Counted from the stretch's first letter, positions 13,577 through 21,240 are shown. The stretch: DNA of 21,240 nt from VYFG01 sp022827325 (GCA_022827325.1 JAJDTE010000023.1:1-21240); one strand, 5' to 3'. Numbers and translations: made by a program. Notes: generated by a model from the letters alone, not told the origin.

Positions 13577-13648
13577 TTCCCCGGCCGGGGGCGGCCTTCC
13601 CCACGAAACGGCAACGGTCCGTGGACGGCCGCGCGGCCCGGGACCGGT
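13577..13648. other. Spacer between convergent genes with two GC palindromes
   Basis: CCCCGGCCGGGG (13579-13590) begins 2 nt after the ABM stop and GGCCGCGCGGCC (13627-13638) lies 10 nt past the permease gene end. Each could act as a small hairpin for its gene, but neither has a T-run, so termination is only suggested. Confidence 0.3.
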
Positions 13649-14557
13649 TCAGTCCGCGGGGTACGGCGGTTTTCCGGGCCGTTGCTGGCGGGGGTGCACC
13701 AGGAAGAGCCCGGCCATCATCAGGCCGAGAGCCAGGAACGCCCAGTAAGAGTACCGCTCGTCCAGAAGGAGTGCGCTGAAAAACACCCCGCCCAGGGTCA
13801 CCACGTAGGCGATCTGGCTGGCGAACACCGGGCTGGTCGCGCCGACCAGCCAGAGATAGCCGGCATAGATGAACGCGTGGATCAGCGCGGCCAGGACCAG
13901 GGCCCGTTCCGGGTTGTCCCAGGAGCCCGGCAGGTCGACCCAGGCGCCCGAAAACCAGGCGACGGGGCCGGTGATCAACGCCCCGACCGTCGAGGCGCCG
14001 CAGATCACCTGGATCGGACCGTAGCCCCGGAACGCCCGCCAGGCCACGTAGTTGCCCTCCAGGCCGTAGCAGAAATACGCCAGTACGGCCACCAGGACGT
14101 ACACCGCCTTGTCGGGGTCCGGAAGGCTGGCGTCCGGACCCACCAGGATCACCAAGGCAATGGCGCCCAGCAGGACCCCCGCAAGACGGACAGGGCTGAA
14201 CGCCTCGATCCGGATGGACAGCGAGATCAGCAGGGCGAACATGGGCACCGTGGCGATGACAATGGCCACGATCCCGGCAGGCAGCTGCGAGATGGCCCGG
14301 TAGATGAAACTGAAGGGCAGGATGGAGCCGAGCAGCGCGATGACCAGGCAGTGGCCCGCAAGGGCCGTGCCGAATCGCGGCAGTTTCCCCCGAAGCCCCA
14401 GGTACAGGCCGGTGAAGGCGGCGCAGATGGCCAGCTGCCAGAAGATCAGCCCGATGGGATGATGCCCGCTCGAGACCGCCACCTTGTTCAGCGGCACGGT
14501 AACGGCCCAGCACAGGCCGAGCAGGACCAGAGCCGCCAGGGAGCGGGATCTGGTCAC
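13649..14557 (-). CDS. DMT-superfamily permease (EamA type), second copy
   Basis: The 302-residue hydrophobic protein has two EamA repeats and about ten helices: the first repeat starts LAALVLLGLCWAVTVPLNKVAVSSG and ends with AFSPVRLAGVLLGAIALVILVG. The second ends with SQIAYVVTLGGVFFSALLLDERYSYWAFLALGLMMAGLFLV, the classic ...P.......G...L.E......G..LI..G ending. It differs clearly from the permease at 4759-5667. The start is a GTG at 14557, and no better in-frame ATG is available before the first helix. It lies 25 nt after gcdH in the same direction and may be co-transcribed with it. The substrate is unknown. Confidence 0.9.
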   Translation of the reverse strand: MTRSRSLAALVLLGLCWAVTVPLNKVAVSSGHHPIGLIFWQLAICAAFTGLYLGLRGKLPRFGTALAGHCLVIALLGSILPFSFIYRAISQLPAGIVAIVIATVPMFALLISLSIRIEAFSPVRLAGVLLGAIALVILVGPDASLPDPDKAVYVLVAVLAYFCYGLEGNYVAWRAFRGYGPIQVICGASTVGALITGPVAWFSGAWVDLPGSWDNPERALVLAALIHAFIYAGYLWLVGATSPVFASQIAYVVTLGGVFFSALLLDERYSYWAFLALGLMMAGLFLVHPRQQRPGKPPYPAD

Positions 14558-14582
14558 GGCGGCGGCGGGCTCCCGGGCGGTA

Positions 14583-15758
14583 TCAGCAGAAGGCCTGCAG
14601 CCCAGTTTGCGCCCTGCCCAGGATCAGCGCATGGATGTCGTGGGTTCCCTCGTAGGTATTGACCGTCTCCAGGTTGTTCATGTGGCGCATGACATGGTAC
14701 TCCCCGGAAATTCCGTTGCCGCCGTGCATGTCCCGGGCCATGCGGGCGATCTCCAGCGCCTTGCCGGCATTGTTGCGCTTGACCAGGGAAACATTCTCCA
14801 CGGCGCAGCGACCCTCGTCCATGAGCCGCCCCACGCGGAGCGCGGCCTGCAGCCCGAGGGTGATTTCCGTCTGCATGTCCGCCAGTTTCTTCTGCACCAG
14901 CTGGTTCTGGGCCAGCGGACGGCCGAACTGCCTGCGCTCCAGGGTATAGCTGCGCGCGCCGTGCCAGCAGGCCTCCGCGGCCCCCATGGCCCCCCAGGCG
15001 ATGCCGAACCGGGCCTTGTTGAGGCAGCCGAACGGTCCGGCGAGGCCGCTGACGTTCGGCAGCAGGCTGTCCTCGGGCACCGCCACGTCCTTCAGTACAA
15101 TCTCGCCGGTGACCGACGCCCTGAGGCTCAGCTTGCCCTCGATCTTCGGGGTGGAAAAGCCCGCCGCGCCCCGCTCCACGATGAAGCCGCGGATCGTGCC
15201 GTCCAGCTTGGCCCAGACGATGGCCAGGTCCGCTACCGGGGCGTTGCTGATCCACGACTTGCTGCCGTTGAGGCAGTATCCGTCCCCGGTTCTTTCCGCC
15301 CGGGTCCGCATGCTCCCCGGGTCGGAACCGTGGTCCGGCTCGGTCAGGCCGAAGCAGCCGATGAGTTCCCCCGTGGCGAGGCGCGGGAGGTATTTCTGCC
15401 GCTGTTCCTCGCTGCCGTAGGCATGGATGGGATGCATGACCAGGGAAGACTGCACGCTCAGGGTGGAACGGTATCCGCTGTCCACCCGTTCCACCTCCCG
15501 CGCGAGCAGGCCGTAGCAGACATGGTTGAGGCCGGCGCAGCCGTATTCTTCCGGCAGGGTGGAACCCAGCATGCCGAGTTCGCCGAATCGGGGCAGGAGA
15601 CCGGGATCGTACTTTTCCTCCCGGTACGCATCCACGATACCCGGCAGCAGTTCCGCCTGGCAGAAGTCCCGGGCGTTGTCGCGCACCAGGCGCTCCTCCT
15701 CGGAAAGCTGTGATTCGAGATCGAAGGGATCGTCCCAGGCAAAGGGGTGCGTGGCCAT
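14583..15758 (-). CDS. gcdH: Glutaryl-CoA dehydrogenase
   Basis: The 391-residue flavoprotein converts glutaryl-CoA to crotonyl-CoA and CO2, in lysine, tryptophan and glutarate breakdown. It reads like GCDH all along: DPFDLESQLSEEERLVRDNARDFCQ at the start, STLSVQSSLVMHPIHAYGSEEQRQKYLP, CFGLTEPDHGSDPGSM at the FAD/substrate region, GSKSWISNAPVADLAIVWAK, then RQFGRPLAQNQLVQKKLADM and HGGNGISGEYHVMRHMNNLE. The catalytic base is the Glu of NTYEGTHDIHALILGRAQTG, at residue 370, the same number as in human GCDH. Length is normal. It follows the CLC gene by 17 nt and precedes a permease by 25 nt. Electrons would pass to ETF, which is not in the window. A CoA-transferase that could make glutaryl-CoA is encoded 12 kb away. 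Confidence 0.95.
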   Translation of the reverse strand: MATHPFAWDDPFDLESQLSEEERLVRDNARDFCQAELLPGIVDAYREEKYDPGLLPRFGELGMLGSTLPEEYGCAGLNHVCYGLLAREVERVDSGYRSTLSVQSSLVMHPIHAYGSEEQRQKYLPRLATGELIGCFGLTEPDHGSDPGSMRTRAERTGDGYCLNGSKSWISNAPVADLAIVWAKLDGTIRGFIVERGAAGFSTPKIEGKLSLRASVTGEIVLKDVAVPEDSLLPNVSGLAGPFGCLNKARFGIAWGAMGAAEACWHGARSYTLERRQFGRPLAQNQLVQKKLADMQTEITLGLQAALRVGRLMDEGRCAVENVSLVKRNNAGKALEIARMARDMHGGNGISGEYHVMRHMNNLETVNTYEGTHDIHALILGRAQTGLQAFC

Positions 15759-15775
15759 ATGCAGACTCCGTCAGG

Positions 15776-17524
15776 TCAGGCGGCGTGTTCCTCCGCCCGG
15801 GTGTTCGAGATGGCGCGGAAGTATGCCGCAACCAGCGTGGACTCGTAAACGACACCGATGAAGTATCCGCCCCGATCCACCACGGGAATGCTCTGGGCGC
15901 CGGACTCCTGGACCATTTCCAGCGCGTCCCAGACCGCCTGGTCGGGCCGGATCCTGAGGTTGCCTGCATCCGCGTGGGCACCGGCGGCTTCGGCGGCCGG
16001 ATCGGCGGCCTTTTCAAGCCTGAGGAGATCGAACAGGTGCAGCCTGCCGAGGTAGCGGGAAAGCTCGTCCAGCACATGGCACTCCTGGTGTCCGGCAGCG
16101 ATCATGCCGTCCCGGGCTTCGGCGAGGGACTGGTCCGATTTCACGGTGACCGCGTCGTCGGCGACATGGTCGGCAACGGTGGTCCGCTGCAGCATCAGCC
16201 TGTCCCGTCCCAGGGAGAGGTCAAAGCCGGACCGGGCAAGCTGGCGGTCGTACAGGGAGCGGCCGAACAGGTGGTACGCGACCACGTTGGCGAACACGAC
16301 GCTGATCATCACCGCGATGGTGAGTTCGTAGTTCCGGGTCAGCTCGAACACGATGAGCACGGCGGTCAGGGGGCCGCCGATCACCGTGCTGGCCACGGCG
16401 GCCATGCCGCACACGGCGTAGAGTGCCGGGTCGGATGCCATCTCGCCCAGGACCGCCCCGGAAGCATGCCCGAGAAGCGCGCCGGCCAGCACGCCGATCA
16501 GCAGCGACGGGCTGAATACGCCGCCGGCGAACCCGAAACCGATGCAGAGCGACGTGGCGAGCATCTTGGCAAGGAGAATCAGCCCCAGGTGCAAGGGAGC
16601 GGTTTCACCGCCGCCGATGATCCCGCTCAGCACGTCCTTGCCGAGACCGAGGACCTCGGGCACCCACTGCGCCATCAGGCCGACGCCGAGTCCGGCGACC
16701 GCGGGCCGCAGCCAGGCCGGCATCCGGCTCCTCTCGGCCAGGTCGGCGCTCGCCAGCAGCAGGTGCATGAACGCCACGGCCACCAGGGCACAGGCAAGTC
16801 CGGTGATCACGAACGCGAGGAATTCCGGCGCGAACACGGAGCGCTCGACATGCACCTCGAACAGGGGCGGGCGGGCGAGCAGGTGATGCTCGATGAAAAA
16901 GCCCGTGGACGAAGCGACGGTGATGGGCGCGAAGGCGCGCAGGGAATAGTGCCGCAGGATCACCTCGTGGGCAAACAGGACCGCCGCGATCGGGGCGCTG
17001 AAGGCCGTGGAAATCGCCGCCGCCACGCCGCAGCCGATGCCCAGCACGGGATCGTAGCGGAAACTCCGGCCGAGGTTGGTGCCGAGAGCCGCGCCCATGT
17101 TGGCCAGCGGGCTGTAGTGGCCCACGGACGCTCCGCTGCCGATGCCGATCACCGTGGCGACCGTATTGAGCACGCCGTCACGCCAGGGAATCCCCGTCTC
17201 CCGGGTCTGGACCCCGTAGATGATGTCCGCCACCCTGGCGGCCCGCCGGATGGACATGCCGCGCAGCATCAGCCCCACGACCAGCCCCCCCGCCACCGGG
17301 CAGAGCAACAGGACGACGTTGAGGGGCCCGCCGCTCCCGGCCGTGACCGCGGACAACCGGTCGCCGAGCCAGAAGATGGAGTCCACCACCACGATGGCGA
17401 GCACCGCGCCGGTGATGCCGACCAGCAGGCCGAACGCCAGGATGGACACCACGCGCAGGAACAACTGGCGGGATTCGCCCAGGGAAACCGGGAGGCGGGG
17501 TCGCCGGCTTCCGGAGCCGCTCAT
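15776..17524 (-). CDS. CLC-family chloride channel with C-terminal CBS pair
   Basis: The 582-residue protein has the CLC fold (residues about 20-420) and two CBS domains (about 446-505 and 523-575) that in relatives bind adenine nucleotides. The chloride-path motifs are recognisable but altered. GSGASVG-HYSP (129-139) stands where exchangers have GREGP, so the gating Glu (E148 in E. coli ClcA) is Tyr137. SAPIAAVLFAHEV (176-188) puts Val188 at the proton glutamate (E203 in ClcA), as in CLC channels. GGVFSP (334-339) keeps the conserved GxFxP. Loss of both glutamates predicts a passive anion channel, not an H+/Cl- exchanger. The ATG at 17524 overlaps the ubiB stop as ATGA, so translation is probably coupled. 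The frame stays open far upstream only as the shadow of ubiB. Confidence 0.92.
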   Translation of the reverse strand: MSGSGSRRPRLPVSLGESRQLFLRVVSILAFGLLVGITGAVLAIVVVDSIFWLGDRLSAVTAGSGGPLNVVLLLCPVAGGLVVGLMLRGMSIRRAARVADIIYGVQTRETGIPWRDGVLNTVATVIGIGSGASVGHYSPLANMGAALGTNLGRSFRYDPVLGIGCGVAAAISTAFSAPIAAVLFAHEVILRHYSLRAFAPITVASSTGFFIEHHLLARPPLFEVHVERSVFAPEFLAFVITGLACALVAVAFMHLLLASADLAERSRMPAWLRPAVAGLGVGLMAQWVPEVLGLGKDVLSGIIGGGETAPLHLGLILLAKMLATSLCIGFGFAGGVFSPSLLIGVLAGALLGHASGAVLGEMASDPALYAVCGMAAVASTVIGGPLTAVLIVFELTRNYELTIAVMISVVFANVVAYHLFGRSLYDRQLARSGFDLSLGRDRLMLQRTTVADHVADDAVTVKSDQSLAEARDGMIAAGHQECHVLDELSRYLGRLHLFDLLRLEKAADPAAEAAGAHADAGNLRIRPDQAVWDALEMVQESGAQSIPVVDRGGYFIGVVYESTLVAAYFRAISNTRAEEHAA

Positions 17525-19155
17525 TCCCTGCCGAACCAGTTCCTGGCGATCAGCGCCAGCCCGCCCAGCCCCAGGATCCAGCTCGCCGGGGCGGTGTCCC
17601 AGGGTATCGCGGCCTGAGTCAGCACCAGCGCCAGCACGATCAGGCCGAGCCCCCCCACCAGGCGACGGGTCCGACGCCCCGAGACCTCCATCTGCCGGCG
17701 CAGGGCGGCAATCTCCCGGTCCCGGGTGCGGAGCACCAGTTCGTCGTTCTTCAGGCGATACAGCAGCTGGTGCGCCAGCGTCGGCAGTTCCGGCGCCAGG
17801 GTGACCAGATTGGGCAGTTCCCGGCGGAGGGAGCGCAGCGCGGCCCGGGGGCCGATCTGCTCGCTCATCCAGCGCTCCAGAAACGGCTTGGCGGTATCCC
17901 ACAGGTCCAGGTCGGCATAGAGCTGCCTGCCGAGACCCTCGATGTTCAGCAGGGTTTTCTGCAGCAGCACCAGTTGCGGCTGCACCGGCATCCGGAAACG
18001 GCGGGCGATGCGCAGCAGGTCCACCAGCAGGGTGCCGAAGGAGACCTGGCTGATCGGCTTGGCGAAGATGGGTTCGCAGACCGTGCGGATGGCGGCCTCG
18101 AATTCCTCCACCCGGGTGTCCGGCGGCACCCAGCCGGCACGGATATGGGCATCCGCCACGGCATGGTAGTCGCGGTTGAAGAATCCGAGGAGGTTCTCCG
18201 CCAGGTAGCGCTTGTCCGCCTCGTTCAGGGTGCCCATGATGCCGAAATCGACGGCGCGGTACTGCCCGGACTCGGAGACGAAAATGTTGCCCGGATGCAT
18301 GTCGGCGTGGAAGAACCCGTCGCGGAAGGCCTGGGTGAAGAAAATCTCGACGCCGTTGTGCGCCAGCGTCCTCAAGTCGATCCCGGCCGCCCTGATCGCG
18401 TCCAGATCCCGGATGGGAATCCCGTAGATCTTCTCCATGACCATCACGTTGCGGCGGCAATGGTCGAAAAAGACCTCCGGCACATAGATGAGATCGGAAT
18501 CCCGGAAATTGCTCTTGAGCTGGCTGGCGTTGGCGGCCTCCCGCATCAGGTTCAGCTCGTCATGGATGATCCGGTCGTAGTCGTCGACGATTTCCCTGGG
18601 CTTGAGCCGGGGTGCTTCCGACCAGTAGGCCTCCGCCAGGTCCGCCAGGGTCTTCAGGAGGGTGAGATCCCGCTCGATGACGGGCTCGATCCCCGGGCGG
18701 ATCACCTTCACCACGACTTCCGTGCCGTCCAGGAGCCGGGCAAAGTGCACCTGGGCCACCGATGCCGACGCGGTGGATTCGGTTTCGAAGCTGCTGAAAT
18801 GGTTTTCCAGGGAATCGCCGTAGGCTTCCTCGATGATCCGGCGCGCCTCGCTGCCCGGGAACGGCGGCACCTCGTCCTGCAGCTTCACCAGTTCACGGTG
18901 GATGTCGTCCGGCATCAGGTCCGGCCGGGTGGACAGCTGCTGTCCGAACTTGACGAACACGGGCCCCAGCTCCTGCAGGGCCAGCCGGAGCCTCACCCCG
19001 CGCGGCTCGCCGTGGTGGCTGCGCCACCGCCGCGGCACCAGCTTGAGGAGCATCGCCATGGGCCGCGCCAGGTGCAGGGCCAGGACGAACTCATCCAGGT
19101 TGTGGCGCAGCAGTACCCGGGCGATCCGGTACAGATGCCAGATATTCGGCAGCAC
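17521..19155 (-). CDS. ubiB: UbiB, ABC1/ADCK-type atypical kinase for ubiquinone biosynthesis
   Basis: The 544-residue protein matches UbiB in length and layout. The family-specific KxGQ motif is FVKFGQQLSTRPDLMP (K69-G-Q72). The Ala-rich nucleotide loop is STASASVAQVH (128-137), the lysine is in VVVKVIRPGI (K150), the catalytic HADMHPGN is at 283-290, and the DFG aspartate is D303 in AVDFGIMG. Two C-terminal membrane helices lie at about 500-518 and 524-541. UbiB proteins are ATPases that support the ubiquinone-synthesis complex, perhaps by extracting lipid intermediates from the membrane. The start is a GTG at 19155, three nt after the ubiJ stop. The stop overlaps the CLC start. Confidence 0.96.
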   Translation of the reverse strand: MLPNIWHLYRIARVLLRHNLDEFVLALHLARPMAMLLKLVPRRWRSHHGEPRGVRLRLALQELGPVFVKFGQQLSTRPDLMPDDIHRELVKLQDEVPPFPGSEARRIIEEAYGDSLENHFSSFETESTASASVAQVHFARLLDGTEVVVKVIRPGIEPVIERDLTLLKTLADLAEAYWSEAPRLKPREIVDDYDRIIHDELNLMREAANASQLKSNFRDSDLIYVPEVFFDHCRRNVMVMEKIYGIPIRDLDAIRAAGIDLRTLAHNGVEIFFTQAFRDGFFHADMHPGNIFVSESGQYRAVDFGIMGTLNEADKRYLAENLLGFFNRDYHAVADAHIRAGWVPPDTRVEEFEAAIRTVCEPIFAKPISQVSFGTLLVDLLRIARRFRMPVQPQLVLLQKTLLNIEGLGRQLYADLDLWDTAKPFLERWMSEQIGPRAALRSLRRELPNLVTLAPELPTLAHQLLYRLKNDELVLRTRDREIAALRRQMEVSGRRTRRLVGGLGLIVLALVLTQAAIPWDTAPASWILGLGGLALIARNWFGRE

Positions 19156-19158
19156 GAC

Positions 19159-19794
19159 TCAGTCCCGCTGCTTTTGCGGCTTGCGCGACGCGGCTAGGCG
19201 GTCCAGCCTCCGCGCGACGCGGTCGGTGTCCGCGCGCAAGGTGGCCACTTCCTCCCCGAACCGGCGCAGGGCGTCGGCGCTGACGGCCAGCCGGCGCTCC
19301 TCGGCGAGATAGTCGGCGAGATTTTCCCGCGAAAGTTCGGCGCTCTCCCCGGCCCAGCGCGCCGCGCCCCGGATGGCGTTGCCGGTCCTGCGCGCGGGCA
19401 GGTCCCCGATCCGCCGGGCGATGAGCTCCTCCCAGTCGAAGTCGAAGCGGGCGAGAATCTTCTGCAATGACTGCCCGGCTTCCGCATCGCCCTGCATGGT
19501 GACCTGGCCGTCGGTCAGCACCCCGCTGGCCGGGCCCCGGCCCGCCAGCCTGAGGAACGCGGCCAGCGGACCGGTCAGCGTGACATCCGGGGCCGACTCC
19601 GTCTCCCCGGCCAGGGAGAACCCGTCGGGTTCCGGCACCAGGTACAGGACCATCGGGGGCAGCGTGATCTCGACGCAGAAGATTTTCCCCCGGAGCCTGC
19701 CGAACTCCCCCGCGGTGTCGGGGTCCACGGACAACACCTCCCGGACCCCGCGATTGAGGTATTCAAGGAACAGCAGCCGGAAACCGGGGTTCAA
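19159..19794 (-). CDS. ubiJ: UbiJ, SCP2-domain ubiquinone biosynthesis accessory protein
   Basis: The 211-residue protein has an N-terminal SCP2-like lipid-binding domain (about residues 1-110, containing GKIFCVEITLPPMVLYLVPEPDGFSL and VTLTGPLAAFLRLA...GVLTDGQVTMQGDAEAGQSLQKILARFDFDWEELIARRIGD) and a C-terminal helical, coiled-coil-like tail rich in Arg, Glu and Ala. This is the UbiJ layout. With UbiK it scaffolds the soluble complex that hydroxylates and methylates ubiquinone precursors. The gene begins at a TTG (19794) that overlaps the ubiE stop as TTGA, so its translation is probably coupled to ubiE. ubiB starts 3 nt after it. Confidence 0.93.
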   Translation of the reverse strand: MNPGFRLLFLEYLNRGVREVLSVDPDTAGEFGRLRGKIFCVEITLPPMVLYLVPEPDGFSLAGETESAPDVTLTGPLAAFLRLAGRGPASGVLTDGQVTMQGDAEAGQSLQKILARFDFDWEELIARRIGDLPARRTGNAIRGAARWAGESAELSRENLADYLAEERRLAVSADALRRFGEEVATLRADTDRVARRLDRLAASRKPQKQRD

Positions 19795-20582
19795 TAGCGA
19801 AAGCCCACGTGGAGAGCGACGATCCCCCCGCTCAGGTTGTTCACCCGCACATGGTCCAGCCCGGCGTCCAGCATCAGCCCCTTCAGGGTCTCCTGGTCCG
19901 GATGGCGGCGGATGGACTCCACCAGGTACCGGTAGCTGGTCTCGTCACCGGCCACGAGCCTGGCGATGCGCGGTATGACCTGGAACGAATAGGTGTCGTA
20001 GATCCGGTCCAGCAGCGGCAGGAGGGGTTTCGAGAATTCGAGCACCAGCAGGCGTCCGCCGGGTTTCAGGACCCGGCACATGTCCGCCAGCGCCCGGTCC
20101 ATCCGGGTGACGTTCCGGAGCCCGAAGGCGATGCAGACGCAGTGGAACTGCTCGTCTCCGAAGCAGAGGCTCTCGGCGTCCGTCAGGGCATAGGACGCGT
20201 TGTCGACGATGCCCGCATCCACCATCCTGGCCCGGCCCTCATTCAGCATGGCGGCACTGAAATCCGTGACGACCACCCGGCCCTGCCGGCCGACCCGGGC
20301 GGCAAACAGCCGGCTGAGATCCCCGCTGCCCGCCGCGACGTCCAGGGCGCTGTCGCCGGGCCGGAGCCCGCTCTGGGATGCGGTGAACCGTTTCCACAGG
20401 CGGTGTGCGCCGAGGGACAGCAGGTCGTTCATCAGGTCATAGTTTCCCGCCACCGAGTGGAACAGCTCCCCCACCAGCTGCGCCTTGCGGTCGACATCCA
20501 CCTCGCGAAAACCGAAATGGGTCTTGCCGCCCTCGGCCGCGGAGGACGTCCCGGGATCCGGTTTGGTGTCGCTCTCAGGCAT
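19791..20582 (-). CDS. ubiE: UbiE, ubiquinone/menaquinone methyltransferase
   Basis: The 263-residue SAM-dependent C-methyltransferase methylates 2-polyprenyl-6-methoxy-1,4-benzoquinol (and demethylmenaquinol where present). Family signature 1 is clear in YDLMNDLLSLGAHRLWKR (48-65), the SAM-binding motif I is LDVAAGSGDLS (80-90), and signature 2 is RVLKPGGRLLVLEFSKP. In the motif I region most UbiE proteins have GGTGD; here AGSGD is a mild variant. An N-terminal extension of about 20 residues, hydrophilic (MPESDTKPDP...), precedes the conserved THFGFREV. The ATG at 20582 overlaps the DUF971 stop by 8 nt. Confidence 0.96.
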   Translation of the reverse strand: MPESDTKPDPGTSSAAEGGKTHFGFREVDVDRKAQLVGELFHSVAGNYDLMNDLLSLGAHRLWKRFTASQSGLRPGDSALDVAAGSGDLSRLFAARVGRQGRVVVTDFSAAMLNEGRARMVDAGIVDNASYALTDAESLCFGDEQFHCVCIAFGLRNVTRMDRALADMCRVLKPGGRLLVLEFSKPLLPLLDRIYDTYSFQVIPRIARLVAGDETSYRYLVESIRRHPDQETLKGLMLDAGLDHVRVNNLSGGIVALHVGFRY

Positions 20583-20940
20583 CCAGCTTGCGCTTGTGCC
20601 CGGCCTCTTCCAGCTTCTCCAGGTACCTGGACCAGTTCAGCTCCTGGTTGACGCCGAGCGTGTACAGGGTTTCCCAGGAATAGATGCCGCTGCTGTGTCC
20701 ATCATTGAAGCTTGGCTTGATGGCGTAGTTGCCCACCGGCTCGATGGCGTCGATATTGACGTTTTCCTTGCCCACCTGGAGCACATCCTGTCCGGGTCCA
20801 TGGCCCTGCACTTCCGCGGACGGCGAGTGCACGCGCAGGTATTCGCAGCTCATTTCGAAGCGGGCGCCGTCATCGAACGATACGGTCAGTATGCGCGTCT
20901 TGCGGTTCAGGTTGATTTCGGTTGGCGTGGGTTTGCTCAT
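20575..20940 (-). CDS. DUF971 / gamma-butyrobetaine hydroxylase-like N-terminal domain protein
   Basis: The 121-residue protein is a stand-alone DUF971 (GBBH-like N-terminal) domain: TEINLNRKTRILTVSFDDGARFEMSCEYLRVHSPSAE at the start, IDAIEPVGNYAIKPSFNDGHSSGIYSWETLYTLG in the middle, then a polar helix. The same domain is found at the N-terminus of gamma-butyrobetaine hydroxylase and fused to some Mrp/ApbC Fe-S carrier proteins, which hints at a metal or Fe-S link, but the free form has no established job. It commonly precedes ubiE in proteobacteria, as here, with an 8-nt overlap. A -10-like TACAAT lies 29 nt before the ATG, so it is probably the first gene of the ubi transcript. Confidence 0.88.
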   Translation of the reverse strand: MSKPTPTEINLNRKTRILTVSFDDGARFEMSCEYLRVHSPSAEVQGHGPGQDVLQVGKENVNIDAIEPVGNYAIKPSFNDGHSSGIYSWETLYTLGVNQELNWSRYLEKLEEAGHKRKLDA

Positions 20941-20969
20941 GGCTGGGTGAACGGGACCTCGAGGGGGTT

Positions 20970-20975
20970 ATTGTA
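20970..20975 (-). promoter_or_regulatory. Candidate -10 element (TACAAT) of the DUF971-ubiEJB operon
   Basis: TACAAT (five of six) on the minus strand gives a start near 20963, leaving a leader of about 23 nt before the ATG at 20940. The -35 candidate at 18 bp (TTCCGC) is weak. A G10 run lies about 34 bp upstream of the -10. Confidence 0.45.
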
Positions 20976-21009
20976 ACTGCGGGGGGCCGGACTGCGGAAA
21001 CCACCCGGA

Positions 21010-21019
21010 GGGGGGGGGG
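21010..21019 (+). repeat. Homopolymer tract of ten G
   Basis: G10 in the 89-bp gap between hemB and the DUF971 gene. On the transcribed strand it is a C10 run located just upstream of the putative ubi promoter. It may be phase-variable in length or a sequencing artefact. Confidence 0.8.
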
Positions 21020-21029
21020 CGCGCAGCGG

Positions 21030-21240
21030 TCAGCGTGCGTCCAGCCAGCGGGCGGCCGTTTCGGCGAAATAGGTCAGGATTCCATCGCAGCCGGCACGCC
21101 GGAACGCCGTCAGGGTTTCCAGCACCACCTTGCGCTCGTCCAGCCACCCGTGGTCGCAGGCCGCCTTCAGCATGGCGTATTCGCCGCTGACATGATAGGC
21201 GAAGGTGGGCATGCCGAACGCCTGTTTCACCCGCCAGATT
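21030..21240 (-). CDS. hemB: HemB, porphobilinogen synthase, C-terminal end (runs off the window)
   Basis: About 69 codons up to a TGA at 21030, with the start beyond the right edge. The sequence IWRVKQAFGMPTFAYHVSGEYAMLKAACDHGWLDERKVVLETLTAFRRAGCDGILTYFAETAARWL is the unmistakable HemB C-terminus: YHVSGEYAM is the strand and loop after the catalytic Lys region, and GILTYFA closes the barrel. The enzyme joins two 5-aminolevulinates to porphobilinogen for heme and other tetrapyrroles. The catalytic lysines are outside the window. The gene runs in the same direction as the ubi genes, with 89 bp to the DUF971 start. Confidence 0.93.
   Translation of the reverse strand, partial: IWRVKQAFGMPTFAYHVSGEYAMLKAACDHGWLDERKVVLETLTAFRRAGCDGILTYFAETAARWLDAR

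Noticed and set aside
17525..18460. Upstream extension of the CLC frame to about 890 residues
   Set aside because: It is the out-of-phase shadow of ubiB, Pro/Arg/Gly-rich with no domain. The ATG overlapping the ubiB stop is the real start.

Overview
This is a GC-rich stretch of bacterial chromosome, about two thirds G+C by eye. It reads as a gammaproteobacterium. The strongest clue is the order hemB - DUF971 gene - ubiE - ubiJ - ubiB, because ubiJ and this arrangement are typical of Gammaproteobacteria that make ubiquinone aerobically. A near-consensus FNR/ANR box suggests the cell also meets low oxygen. I see no rRNA, tRNA, CRISPR array, insertion sequence, phage gene or attachment site. Gene order and composition look chromosomal throughout.

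Layout, left to right. Positions 1-286 (minus) hold the start of a sulfotransferase-like gene, divergent from a purine-type phosphoribosyltransferase (415-981, plus) and a CaiB/BaiF CoA-transferase (1065-2231, plus). A tandem UspA universal stress protein (2271-3125, minus) and a secreted methionine-rich protein (3481-4050, plus) diverge from a 355-bp region that holds the FNR/ANR-like box. The Met-rich protein contains eleven 9-residue repeats and is the least familiar gene here. A Nudix protein with a lipoprotein signal (4150-4740, minus) then diverges from a DMT permease and a class II aldolase (4759-6451, plus). The ATGs of that divergent pair are only 18 bp apart. A complete branched-chain amino acid-type ABC transporter, livK-H-M-G-F, occupies 11441-6548 on the minus strand. 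It is followed by a fatty acid hydroxylase/sterol desaturase (plus) and a divergent pair: pterin-4a-carbinolamine dehydratase (minus) and an antibiotic-monooxygenase-fold protein (plus).

From 21240 down to 13649 everything is on the minus strand: hemB (3' end), DUF971 gene, ubiE, ubiJ, ubiB, a CLC chloride channel with two CBS domains, glutaryl-CoA dehydrogenase, and a second DMT permease. DUF971 to CLC overlap or nearly touch (8-nt, TTGA and ATGA overlaps, and a 3-nt gap), so they look like one translationally coupled transcript that may run on into gcdH and the permease.

Points to look at: the nonapeptide-repeat protein under a likely anaerobic regulator; the CLC protein, which has lost both glutamates that define H+/Cl- exchangers; the exported Nudix protein; probable leaderless promoters; and a hairpin sequence present downstream of two unrelated genes. 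How the genes cooperate outside the ubiquinone and liv clusters is inference.
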